The notes under the pieces: generated by a model | What the model was told of the DNA's origin: nothing | Database searches by the model: none | What the model saw: the letters and a program-made list of their open reading frames with translations, nothing else | Position numbers and translations under genes: made by a program | Shown here: one piece after another, positions 48,280 through 58,604 of the stretch | How positions within the stretch are numbered: position 1 is the stretch's first letter | Layout of the letters: every line of letters begins with the position of its first letter | Source of the DNA: Plasmodium malariae | Taxonomy: Eukaryota > Apicomplexa > Aconoidasida > Haemosporida > Plasmodiidae | Assembly (NCBI RefSeq): GCF_900090045.1 | Contig: NC_041784.1 | Location: 1,652,001-1,716,000, forward strand | Reading direction: 5' to 3' | DNA: 64,000 nt

Positions 48280-50764
48280 TATTGTGTTGAATAATTGAGG
48301 GGAAGGAGAAATAAGTGTATATATGTATACATAAAAGAGTGTATACGTGTGTACATATATATGCACATGTATTTTTATGTTATATGTATGATATATTAGT
48401 AACGAGGGTGATATACAGCTTACTACTGCTTGGTTAAACTTTTATATCTTTGTTGCAAGCCACTAAAAAAAAAGTAAGTGTGAGCTCCAGAATGAATAGG
48501 AATACACGAACAATACATGATACCAACTTTACATAATGCAGCATAAAATTTAAGCAAACGATTTTAGAAAAAGGCAATATTTTTTTTTAATTCCAACCAG
48601 GATAGAAGCTCAAAGGAAATATATTATTTAAATATGTAGAAGATATGTTTTTTTATTTCTTCTTTTTCTTTCGCACTTAATTGAATTAGAATTTTTTTTT
48701 TTTTTTTTTTTTTCAAGTTGATATGACAGCTCGTGAAGTAATAAAAATATTGCGCTAAGGGAAAAGCTGATGTAGTATTTGACGAGCATACTAAATTTAG
48801 CTACTTTTTTATGAAACTATCCATAAATATGAGATGTATAATAAGTCATTTCGGGGGGTATTTAGTTAGCTGTTAAAATGAGGGGGAAAAACAAACAAAC
48901 AAGCAAGCAAACATGCAAACAAAAAAATATAAAAAAATAAATAAAATTAAATGAAGTTATCATTATTTTTGCTTGTAAGTAGAATGATGCTTTTCTATCA
49001 TTAAAGATTGCTTATACATAACCACAAATAATTTAAAATTAAAATTAATCTTTAATATTTCAAAAAAGGGGCACTGCTTAAAATTAGGCAAAAAAAAATG
49101 TACGTTTATGAAGTTATATAAAAATACGACCGAACAATACGGCAATATGTTTTTATGTATGATGGGAAGATATATCTTACTTCTTCCTTAGAACTATCGT
49201 ACTCTCTTTTAACATAGTTGTTATGTGTTACATATTGCATACAGAAAAAATATTTCTGAAATGAAGTTTTATATTTATATATATATATATATACATATAG
49301 GCAAGTACATAAAAATTGTATCTATAAAATAGTTGTAGGTAAAGAAATACCGACTGCAAAATTGTTAGCGAATTAAAATTCTTCAACCTGTAAAGGTGTA
49401 TATTTAATTTTATCTTTGCCCAATTTACCGAATTATATATTTTAACAACTTTCTGCAAAATATTAGAACGAACATTTCAGTTAAATATGTGAAACCAGTA
49501 GCTCATAATTTTTTAGTATCCATAAAACAGGAAACAAAGTATTTTTAATTTTACGTAATTAAACTTTTTTTTTTTTTTTTTTTTTTTTTTACGAAGAGAT
49601 GTTACAATGTGTAAGGTAGGAGATACCAGAACACGTTAAATTCCCGTTGATGTTTTTCGTTGATTTTTTTTTTTTTTTAAATAATGTTTATGTATAGTAA
49701 CACTTATAATTTTTTGAGTTTTATTTATTTATTATTAAACCTAATTCAAACATAACTCTAATTTATTATAAATAAAGGAAATAAATATATAATTAGCAAC
49801 CAATCACATTTCAGGAAAATAAAAAAAATAAAAAAAAAAATAGTACATCAACCCAAAGGTCTTCCCAACAATAAAAATATTGTATATATTAAATCTAAAA
49901 TCAGTACTAATGAATAGTTTAAATATTTAACTTAATTTTGCACGATTTATCGAAAATAAAGGAAAACTATAAATTTATATAGTTACGCCTTCATTTATTC
50001 AATTAATTATTATATATGTTTAAATTTTTATATTCACAGTAAAACTTCCTTACTATAATGTTAAAATTAGAAAAAAATTAATGTTTTATAGACAGTGAAT
50101 TTCTGAATATTAAACAAGTGAACTGCTTACTTTTCCTTAACAATAATAAAATGTGTAAGGTAAATATTTATAATAGCGACACAGTTGTAATTATTTTATT
50201 TTTTTTTTTTATTAACGATGTTAAAATAGGACAGTTACGAAGTCGCAATCTGCATATTTGATAACAACGAGGAAGCAAATTTCTATAAATTTTTCTATAA
50301 AAGGGAGTAATAAAATTAGAAAAAAAAGGAAAATTTCTCACATTTTCTAAAACTTCTTTTAGGGTAATGGAAATGTTTTTATTAATTTTTTAACAATTAT
50401 AGATGGCATTTTTATATTAATCTGATAACTGAAAGGGACAGTTACATTTTTTTCCCAATTTTTTTATTTAAAAAATAAAAAAAAAAAAGGAAAAAGAAAA
50501 AAGATGGAAAAAAGAAGTGTTCAGAATGAATGATATTATACGTAACATAATAATTTCGTATATTTTATTATTTTTTTTTTTTTAAAACTTATATTATATG
50601 TGATAAATAAACAATCAGTGTATTTGTTATTCTTAGTTCGTTAAAAATTAGTTAAACCGAAACTGTTCACAATTTTCCAATTTTTTCTTGTCTTGTGCTC
50701 TGTGTTATTTCATTTTGAGATACCTTAACATTTATATATATATATTTTTTTTTAAAAGTTAAAA
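48280..50764. other. Boundary intergenic region between conserved block and MSP3-like island
   Basis: 2.5 kb separating the divergent TruD and first MSP3-like genes. Poly(T) runs (48692-48714, 49566-49590) and AT-rich spacers; ORFs at 48963 and 49228 (minus) are low-complexity. It presumably holds the promoters of both genes. No GLURP- or S-antigen-like coding sequence is visible. Confidence 0.55.
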
Positions 50765-52582
50765 ATGAATAAAATATTTAATGTTGTTTTTTACTTCTCA
50801 TTTCAAAATTTATGTTTACGTGAATATAATTTCGTAAGTAATGAAATAGTAAATCAAAGAAAAACAAATTTGAGAAATGGTTCTATAAATGACATTGTTT
50901 CTTGGCAACACGAACACGAAAAAGTGAACACAGGAAGTGAAGAACATTGTGATGATGAACATAACAACATAATTAAAGGACAAGATGATGTTCCAGCTGC
51001 TTTAAGTCCTGATGATAAGGCATCTGCTGGCAATAAGGCAGATACAGATGAGGCAGATGGAAATGATATACGTGGAAGGCAAGTAGAAGATGGACGAATA
51101 GACTCTCCTGAACAAGTTACTTCATCTAGTAATGATGGACGCGCAGGAGCAGTGGAACAAGCACAACATTTAGAAGGACATGACGCAGATACTGACAGGG
51201 AGAGTAAAGAAAAAGAAGAAGAAGAAGAAGACCCTTCAAAGAAACAAGGACAAAGTGAGGAATTAGAAAATTCAGTAGATAGAAGAAATGGAGTATTAAC
51301 AGATTCCCAAGAACTTGGTCCGCAATTACCTGAAAATCCAGGGGAATCAGAAACCGCAGTAGTAACAGAAAATCCTGAAGTGGGAGGATCAAAAGATCCA
51401 TCGAAAAAGGCGGAAGAACTTGAGTCACAGACACTACAATATTCATTAGGTTTACCAGGGGCACGAGATCCTGAAGGTTCATTAGAACCATCAAGTTCTC
51501 CAGTTCTTGAAGATTCAAAAGATTCATTAGATCCTTCAGGTCCCAATCATTCGTCAGATTCGCAAAGTTCACCAAGTTCGTTAAACTCTTCAGATTCATC
51601 AAGTTCGTCATCTTTGCCAGATCCGGAGGATGGCAAAGTGAATACTGATCCAAAACCAGGTGTTTCAGAAGTATCTGAACATCAAGTACCGGAAGATCCA
51701 AGGGAACTAGAACCCCCCAGAGAAGGAACAGTATTGGCAGAAAACGAAAGACAAACATATTTAACTGCAAAAGACCCTGCAGTAAAATCAGAAACAGGAT
51801 CAATATTAAGAGATACGGATGCAACGGATGCACAAGAACCTGGAGAACGGGAATCAGGAAACACAGAAAAAAATGGTACACCACATCAGGCACCACGTCC
51901 AACAGCAGAGTCAACAACATTAGATAGTGGAAGAGAAGCACCACGGCCTTTGGAAGAAAGCAAAGAAAGAGAGGAAAGTGTGCCAGTACCTTCTCAGGAT
52001 ACACAAGAAAAAGCAGTAAATGTACCTGGGTCGAATAATGAAGCAGAAGGCTCAAAAATTGTGGAGAGTGTACAAGACCCAACAGAAACATCAAATAAAA
52101 ACGCGTTAGAACCATTAACAATTCCTGCAGGGGAAAATAACGATATACACCCAAGTGAAGATGAAATAAAAGAGGAAAAGGAGGAGCAGGATGACAATGA
52201 TGATGACAATGATGATTACGAATATGATGATGGTTATGCGAGAGAGGAAAATATATATGAAGAAGAGCTTGAAAAAGAGGAGGTGACAGAAGTAGAAGAT
52301 GAAGAAGATATGGTAGAAGAGGACAAAAAAGAGGAAGCAGGTGAACTTCCAAAGGGAAATAATCAAAAGGAAAATGTAACCGAACAAAAAAAAGAAATAA
52401 AAGATGTTCCATTTAATGATACTAATGCTCACAAGTTAATTGCCAAAGATCTTGAAGTTTACAATCATGTTAAAAAATCTCAGAATATAATGAAGAATAT
52501 TTTAAGTTCATTTGATCAAGAAATTGGGGTCTCCAACACCCTGAAGGAATTTGAAAAAGATATAGCTTATTTATTCACTTAA
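50765..52582 (+). CDS. MSP3-like merozoite surface protein, copy A
   Basis: 605 residues, single exon. The N-terminus has a hydrophobic signal (IFNVVFYFSFQNLCL) followed by NLRNG at residues 35-39, the hallmark of the MSP3/MSP6 family. Proteins of this family are secreted to the parasitophorous vacuole and attach to the merozoite surface without a membrane anchor. Residues ~50-430 are low-complexity, rich in Ser, Pro, Glu, Asp and Gly, including a Ser-rich block (about residues 262-285). An acidic stretch with Asp/Tyr and Glu runs follows (DDNDDDNDDYEYDDGY). The C-terminal region (VPFNDTNAHKLIAKDLEVYN to the end) is the conserved helical tail shared with copies B and D. The gene is visibly less AT-rich than its neighbours, which leaves long minus-strand ORFs (for example 51126-52412) that are shadows. 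Confidence 0.88.
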   Translation: MNKIFNVVFYFSFQNLCLREYNFVSNEIVNQRKTNLRNGSINDIVSWQHEHEKVNTGSEEHCDDEHNNIIKGQDDVPAALSPDDKASAGNKADTDEADGNDIRGRQVEDGRIDSPEQVTSSSNDGRAGAVEQAQHLEGHDADTDRESKEKEEEEEDPSKKQGQSEELENSVDRRNGVLTDSQELGPQLPENPGESETAVVTENPEVGGSKDPSKKAEELESQTLQYSLGLPGARDPEGSLEPSSSPVLEDSKDSLDPSGPNHSSDSQSSPSSLNSSDSSSSSSLPDPEDGKVNTDPKPGVSEVSEHQVPEDPRELEPPREGTVLAENERQTYLTAKDPAVKSETGSILRDTDATDAQEPGERESGNTEKNGTPHQAPRPTAESTTLDSGREAPRPLEESKEREESVPVPSQDTQEKAVNVPGSNNEAEGSKIVESVQDPTETSNKNALEPLTIPAGENNDIHPSEDEIKEEKEEQDDNDDDNDDYEYDDGYAREENIYEEELEKEEVTEVEDEEDMVEEDKKEEAGELPKGNNQKENVTEQKKEIKDVPFNDTNAHKLIAKDLEVYNHVKKSQNIMKNILSSFDQEIGVSNTLKEFEKDIAYLFT

Positions 52583-53757
52583 TTTTAAGTGAATAAAAAG
52601 TAGCACATATATTTACATACATATATATATATATATTTGACATGTTTTTTGTAATATTCTTCTTTATATCGCAAATTAGGCTATAACTTCGAAATGCCAT
52701 AAAAAAAACAAAAAAAAATAATAATAGTAATAATAAAAATAAAAGACAAACTTTTTTTTTGTAAAATTAAATCCCTTTAAAAGAATTCGAATGATATACA
52801 TCCTTAATTTATCTAGCAAATTTTATGCAAATTAAAACAAATTTTTGTTAACGTTAGGAGAACATATACATATATTTGTGTTTATGTAAATGGGTAATAA
52901 AATTATAAAAATAAGTTGACAACACTATCGGTTTTTAATTAAGTGAGCACATAATTACCTGAATATGTTAATTTAGCGTTAGTTACAACTCCTTATACTA
53001 TTTATAAATACTATAACATTAATTAAGAATTTCATAAATATAAAATAACATATAAGGGATATATTTTGCAAAGACTAACATAAAATAATAAGTATAATCC
53101 TAGAAAAAAAAAAAAAAAAAGGTGATTAAAGAGTATGTAAATCTGTCAACAGGAATAGATTTATTTTATTATTTTTATATTTTATAAAAATGCTTTTTAT
53201 GACTTTTATTGATAATATAATGATGAGTGTATTTACTGAAAAAGGGAAATTAAGTGTATAATTTTTTTTTTTTTGTTTAAAAAATGGAAAATTATTTTAA
53301 AAATTTTCCTTTATTATTTTTTTTTTTTTTGGAATAATATGTAATAGATTTAAAAGATGAACATATAGTTCTTAATAATTCATATATGGAGAGTCGAAAA
53401 GTACTTGATAGATAGCTAAATTGGCATATAAGAATGATATTTTGAATGATTTTTGAGCAAAAAGTAGTGTATCATATATCATCCTTTTTGTTGTCCTTTT
53501 TCTTTTTTTTTTTTTTTTATTTTCCATTAAATTTAGTTTAATAATAATATGCTGCCATGTAACAGAAAAATACAGACTACAAATTTTTATTTTTTATGAA
53601 CCAAAAAAAAAAAAAAAGAAAAAGAAATTTTTTTTTTTTTGCACACACATTAAATATAACATATATATGAGGTATAAAAAACCTAAAATTCATTTTATTA
53701 CCTAAATGAAAAGTATAATACTATTTTCAATTAAGTGCTAAAAGAAAAAATTCGGAC
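52583..53757. other. Intergenic region between MSP3-like copy A and the small membrane-protein ORF
   Basis: AT-rich with poly(A)/poly(T) runs (for example 53103-53119, 53503-53520 and 53631-53640). No gene seen. Confidence 0.5.
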
Positions 53758-54377
53758 ATGGAAACGACACGCGAAGATACCATAGTTTTGATGTATTGCA
53801 CATTGCTCATTTTTATCTTATTAATTATAATTATAATTATATTTTATCTTGTAAACGTATTCAGAAGAAAAAAAACAAAAAAAATTGAAAAAATAAGAAT
53901 ACTTTCTGGTGAAGTTCGTACAATAAGCACTTGCACTTGTGTATGCACTTTTGTACGGACGTGACATATACACTAATATGGCATAATTTTAAGTATATTA
54001 TATCATAAATGTGTTGGCATATTAGTATATTAGTATGATTAATCCTTTTTTTTTTTTTTTTCCTTGGTTCATAATCGCTAAATTGGACACTTTATGAACC
54101 ATTAGTTGAGCAAAATAAGTTTTCTAAACAATATTTAATTTCACTTATTTTAAGAAAAAAAAAAAAAAAAATAAAATAAAATAAAACTTAAAATAAAAGA
54201 AAGAAAAGAACTTGAATTTTTAAAGTAATGTTTTTTTTTTAAGCGTACTAGGTTTACATATATATATATATATATATATAATATGGGCGTATGTCCCTTT
54301 TATTATAGAATTTTGCTAATTTTTTTACTTTTTTTTTTAAAGCGTACCAAAAGTTGAAACAGTTTTTACTGAAGTAA
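53758..54377 (+). CDS. Possible small two-exon single-pass membrane protein within the MSP3 island
   Basis: ATG at 53758 starts METTREDTIVLMYCTLL and a strongly hydrophobic segment (LLIFILLIIIIIIFYLV), then a basic juxtamembrane tail (FRRKKTKKIEKIRIL). Exon 1 remains open to 53964. A T-rich acceptor (ttttttttttaaag) ends at 54342, and an exon 54343-54377 read with one carried base gives YQKLKQFLLK and TAA. The donor is uncertain (ctg|gtgaag at about 53907 or t|gtgtat at about 53940, both phase-compatible). The composition around the membrane segment is partly Ile/Leu from AT bias. If real, it would be a roughly 65-80-residue N-out/C-in or signal-anchored protein. No family recognised. Confidence 0.4.
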
Positions 54378-54396
54378 AGTTGGCCCTAAATTATGA

Positions 54397-54435
<39 letters not shown>

Positions 54436-54481
54436 CATACATTTTCCCCTTTTTAATGTTTAACAAAAAGAAAATCTTAAA

Positions 54482-55982
54482 ATGATAAAGTTCGTTCGTA
54501 TTTCTTTTTTCCTCATTCTTTTAAATTTGTGTACACATGAAAGTAATGTGACGAGTAAGGAAGTTATGAATCAGAAAAAATATAATTTAAGAAATGGTTC
54601 TACAACTGGTAATTTATCTTTACAACGTAAAAATAGTGACTTAAACTCAGAAGATATAGGTGGCTCAAAGAAAGAAGGTAAAGATTCACAAAATGAAAAC
54701 TTAAGTATTACGAAAGGAGAAGAAGATGGTACTACAGATAGCGAAGGTCCGCTTGAAGGCGACCCTGGTAAAAATGGTATAAAAGGTGATACAGATCCAA
54801 GTAATGATATTAGTTCTAAAAGTGGTACTGCAAGTATTCAAGAAGGTCCTAAGGGAGATGCAGATTCGACAAGTGTTGAAACTACTGCGGAGGTTGAAGT
54901 TCATGCTACGGATGTAAGTACTAAGGATGTTAAAAGTCCTATGGTTAATGGAGAACATACGGTTGATGGGGGACCTAAGGCTGTTGAGAATTCTCCACCT
55001 GGGGGAGATAACAAGGGAGGTACTAGCGAACGAAGGGAGGATGATAAGGCTTCTGCGACTGATAATGATGGCAGAACTAATGAACCAAAAGAAGCTATTA
55101 CAAGTCCACCAACAGGAGATTCTCAACAGAGTAGTCCACGTGAAGATGAACACCAGGACATGAATGAGGGAAATACAATACCTATGAGTACTGTAATTGG
55201 CGTGGAAAAAAGGACAGGCGATGGATTTACCGAAGAAACTGCTATAACTACTCAACCTGGTAATATTGTGAATCAGAATGACCCAGTTGAACATGGGAAG
55301 AAAAGTGCTGAATCTGTCGATGTTAATAGTCAGACTGTCCAATTAAGTGACAAAGGGGCAGATACACACAACAGTAATGCTCTTCCTGATGCACCAGATA
55401 ATGGAGACGCAAGTAGACAAAAAATTACTACATCTGTTGATGGAGATCAACAAAATGATGAAGAAAATAATAACATCCTTAAGGACGTAACTGATGAAAA
55501 CAAAAAACAAGAAGAGAATAAGGAAGAACTTGTATTAGAGGAAAAAGTTGAAGAGCAAGATGATGAAGTAGACAATGAACAAAGTGTTCAGGAAGTGACA
55601 GAAATGGAAGTTCATTTGAAGGATGAAGATCTACAGGATAATGAAGATGAAGATGAAGAAGAGGTGGAAGGACGTAAAAGTGAGGAAACGGATAAAGAAG
55701 TAGAGGAGAATGAAAGCGCAGAAGAAGAAAAGGATGCCAAAAAAGGTGAGAAAGGAAAAGAAGAACGAAATAAGGTCCCACCAAATGACACAAAGGCTCA
55801 TGAATCACTTATGGGAGATTATAAAGATGCTAATAATGCTAAGAAGACAGCAGATTCTTTAGTAAAAGGGTTAATTAATTTACTTGATGATAATATGGAG
55901 GTTGATGACACAGTAAAATCTTTACTAAAAGATATAGAACTCTTTTTTTTAAAAAATTTAAATACTAAAGAACTGCTTTCTT

Positions 55983-55984
<2 letters not shown>
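54482..55984 (+). CDS. MSP3-like merozoite surface protein, copy B
   Basis: 500 residues, single exon. Clear signal peptide (FVRISFFLILLNLCTH) and NLRNG at residues 35-39, exactly the position in copy A. The centre (~45-330) is rich in Gly, Asp, Ser, Thr and Glu without strong periodic repeats. Residues ~330-430 are a Glu/Lys-rich, coiled-coil-prone region (KKQEENKEELVLEEKVEEQ and so on). The conserved tail begins VPPNDTKAHESLMGDYKDAN and runs to LKNLNTKELLS. No cysteine occurs after the signal region and there is no transmembrane segment or GPI signal, as expected for the family. It gives the best intact template for comparison with the broken copy C. Confidence 0.9.
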
Positions 55985-56013
<29 letters not shown>

Positions 56014-57527
56014 AATGATAATTTGCTAATATAAAAAATAATTTAATCTTATAGAATGAAGATTAACTTCACAAATTGTTCTTCGTTATTGCGTCATTTT
56101 CACAAAATATATGAAAGGATAATATTAAGTAGGAAGAAATAAAAATATATTTATTTTTATATATATTATATTGAAGTTAGGAAAATATTGTAAGTACTAA
56201 TGTTTTATGACTATTATAACCGCATTAATTTGAGGATTTCATAGGTACGCCCAATAGTGCATCCTGCCTACGTGTATGTTAAGCTTTGTCATATTTCATA
56301 AATAAAAGTTACTTGTCCTTTTTCATTAGAATATCAGCGTGGTAATAAAATCAGTTTTATATGAAAACATATGGTAACAACATTGTTTTCTAATATGAAA
56401 AATAATTACGTAAAAATATGTATAGCACGTTTACATAGTTTATACTTTGCTGATAATCTTATAATATGCTATTTGCAGTTATAAATCTACGTTATTTTAA
56501 AGAAAAAAAAAATGGTCTTTTTTTTGAACTATTTGTAATGTGGCGTAATTCTTAAAAGATTGAATATTCCATTATTGTATAAAACAATATTTGTTTATTT
56601 ATTTTTTTTTTTTATCTTTTTTCTTATGTATTTATTTATTACAATAAATATTTTTGTATTATTTTACTTTATATAACAAAAAATTTAATGTATACATTAC
56701 TACGGCTTTAGGTTACATTATTACAAGGAAAGAATTGGCTGATATAGTGCAATGAGAGAATAAAGCAGGATCATTTGTTTCGCTTTATTTATTGAATAAT
56801 ACTATCATTAGTTCCAAAAAAAAAAAAAAAATGCATAAATGTAACAACATAAAACAATTTCTTTAAATTCCAAAAAAAATATGCTTTAAAAAATTTTGAA
56901 ATATTCGTCATCAAAAATTTGATGGATGTATGAAAAAGTAAATAATGAATGTGAGAAGATACTAAAGTTATATAATTTTAGGTCATTTGAACATATGTTC
57001 TGTTTCGTTGAATTATAACATATATTAAAGAACGCAAATCATCATAATAATAATTTTGTTGTGATTTTAATATTTAATATTTTATATTTAAAAATTAAGT
57101 CTAAAATGATTATACGCTACATATTATTTTAAGGAGGCTACGTGCATCCATAATTCATACATATATGCATATATATTTGTATAAAACAAATAGTAGAACC
57201 TCACCATATTACTCAAAGAGTGAGCATCTGATAAACCCATTAAACAGTTTAATTTATTATTTTCCATTTTAGCACAAAAAGAATATTATAGCTGACAAGT
57301 TGGCGTGAAGACTACTGTATTTATGATACTGTGAAATATAATATTTTTAAGAGTAAATGAATGAATATATAACCGATATTTGAGGACGTCTACCTGTTTG
57401 TACTATTTTAATTTTATTATTTTTGTTGCAAAAAAAAAAAATTTTTTTTTTTTGTTTTTCAAAGGCCTTTTTATTGATTAATTTGTTAAAAATAATAGAA
57501 TAGTAGTAAAATATAAAGTGAAAATGA

Positions 57528-57632
57528 AATAATAAAATAATGAAATAATAAAATAATGAAATAATAAAATAATGAAATAATGAAATAACGAAATAATGAA
57601 ATAACGAAATAATGAAATAATGAAATAATAAA
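57528..57632. repeat. 8-bp AAATAATR microsatellite, about 13 units
   Basis: Tandem aaataatg, aaataata and aaataacg units. The minus strand is open in two frames (FHYFIISLF-type peptides) as a composition by-product. Confidence 0.85.
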
Positions 57633-57786
57633 AAAAAGTAATTAAAAAGAATAAAATAAAAAAATAATAATAAAAAAAATAATAATAATAATAAAATAAT
57701 GAAGAAAAGCCCTTTTTTACTAAATGACTTCTTATTTGCACACACAACAGTACTGCACACCTAGCTATTTCTTATTTTACAGAAAT

Positions 57787-57999
57787 ATGAGTACGTTGTC
57801 TCAAAAATTATGTAATTTTTATTTTGAACAAATAAAAAATGATATAATTTCATTTTTGTTCTATTCCTATGTGATGTGCGTTATAACAGAAACAATATTA
57901 AAAGCACTGTCGTCATTAAATGAGCTATTAAATTTTATTGGGAAATTTAAGGGGAAAAAATGCTCATACTTGAAAAACTGTTGTTGGGTTTTGAACTAA
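57787..57999 (+). CDS. Short ORF of uncertain status in the MSP3 island
   Basis: 70 codons from ATG 57787 (open upstream to 57724). Sequence MSTLSQKLCNFYFEQIKNDI, then a hydrophobic stretch (FLFYSYVMCVI) and a Cys/Lys tail (KGKKCSYLKNCCWVLN). Complexity is more normal than in surrounding ORFs, but no family, splice context or paralogue is recognised. It could be a small gene, a gene remnant or chance. Confidence 0.2.
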   Translation: MSTLSQKLCNFYFEQIKNDIISFLFYSYVMCVITETILKALSSLNELLNFIGKFKGKKCSYLKNCCWVLN

Positions 58000-58604
58000 C
58001 TGAGAAGCGGAAATAACCCATAAGAATAACAGTGAATTATGGTAAAATGTAATTTCTTTATTTTATTAATTTTCTTTTTTTTTTTTTTTGATTTTTTCAT
58101 TTGCAATATAATTTTTTGTTTTTTAAAAAAATTCTTCTGCCTTGCTATTTTCCAAATGTCCACAATTTCGCAAATGAATAGAGTGTCGTTACTTTTTTTG
58201 AATTCAAGTGAAATTAATTTATCTGTACATTAATACATATTTATGTATGTATAATATTATTTAACAATTCATAGTTAACTGAATTATTCTAGTTAACAGT
58301 TACATTTTTTGTTTGTCTTTGTGCAGAGTAGAAGAATTTATTAAATTTAATTTAATGCAAACTTTGTAAGAAAAAAAAAGAAAAAAAGACTATTTAATTT
58401 TTTTTTTTTTTTTTTGTTTTCCTAAAAATTTGTTATTTTATTGTATAGATTTATAAATAATTAATCGGTATATTTTGTTGTTTGTGAGCATCAAAATAAA
58501 TCGCTTGTAATTCGAATAAAATAAGAAAAAAAAAGAATATGTACTTATAAATATAAATATAAATATACATATATGTGAACATTTGAACATTTTTATATTA
58601 AGAC

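Larger units (their letters stand above)
55985..58604. other. Intergenic region between MSP3-like copies B and C
   Basis: 2.6 kb of AT-rich DNA with a long T run directly after the copy B stop, an AAATAATG satellite (57528-57632) and two short ORFs (57787-57999 and 58039-58233) of doubtful status. The rest shows nothing. Confidence 0.5.

Noticed and set aside
48280..48366. Upstream in-frame Met for the TruD gene
   Set aside because: Its extra 29 residues are a TATG-type peptide; the Met at 48279 starts Pus7-like sequence.
51126..52412. 428-codon minus-strand ORF opposite MSP3-like copy A
   Set aside because: Leu/Phe/His-rich peptide with no domain, created by the stop-poor codon make-up of the antisense strand; copy A has signal peptide, NLRNG and a family tail.
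54701..55342. 213-codon minus-strand ORF opposite MSP3-like copy B
   Set aside because: Ser/Ile-rich with no family features; a shadow of the real gene.
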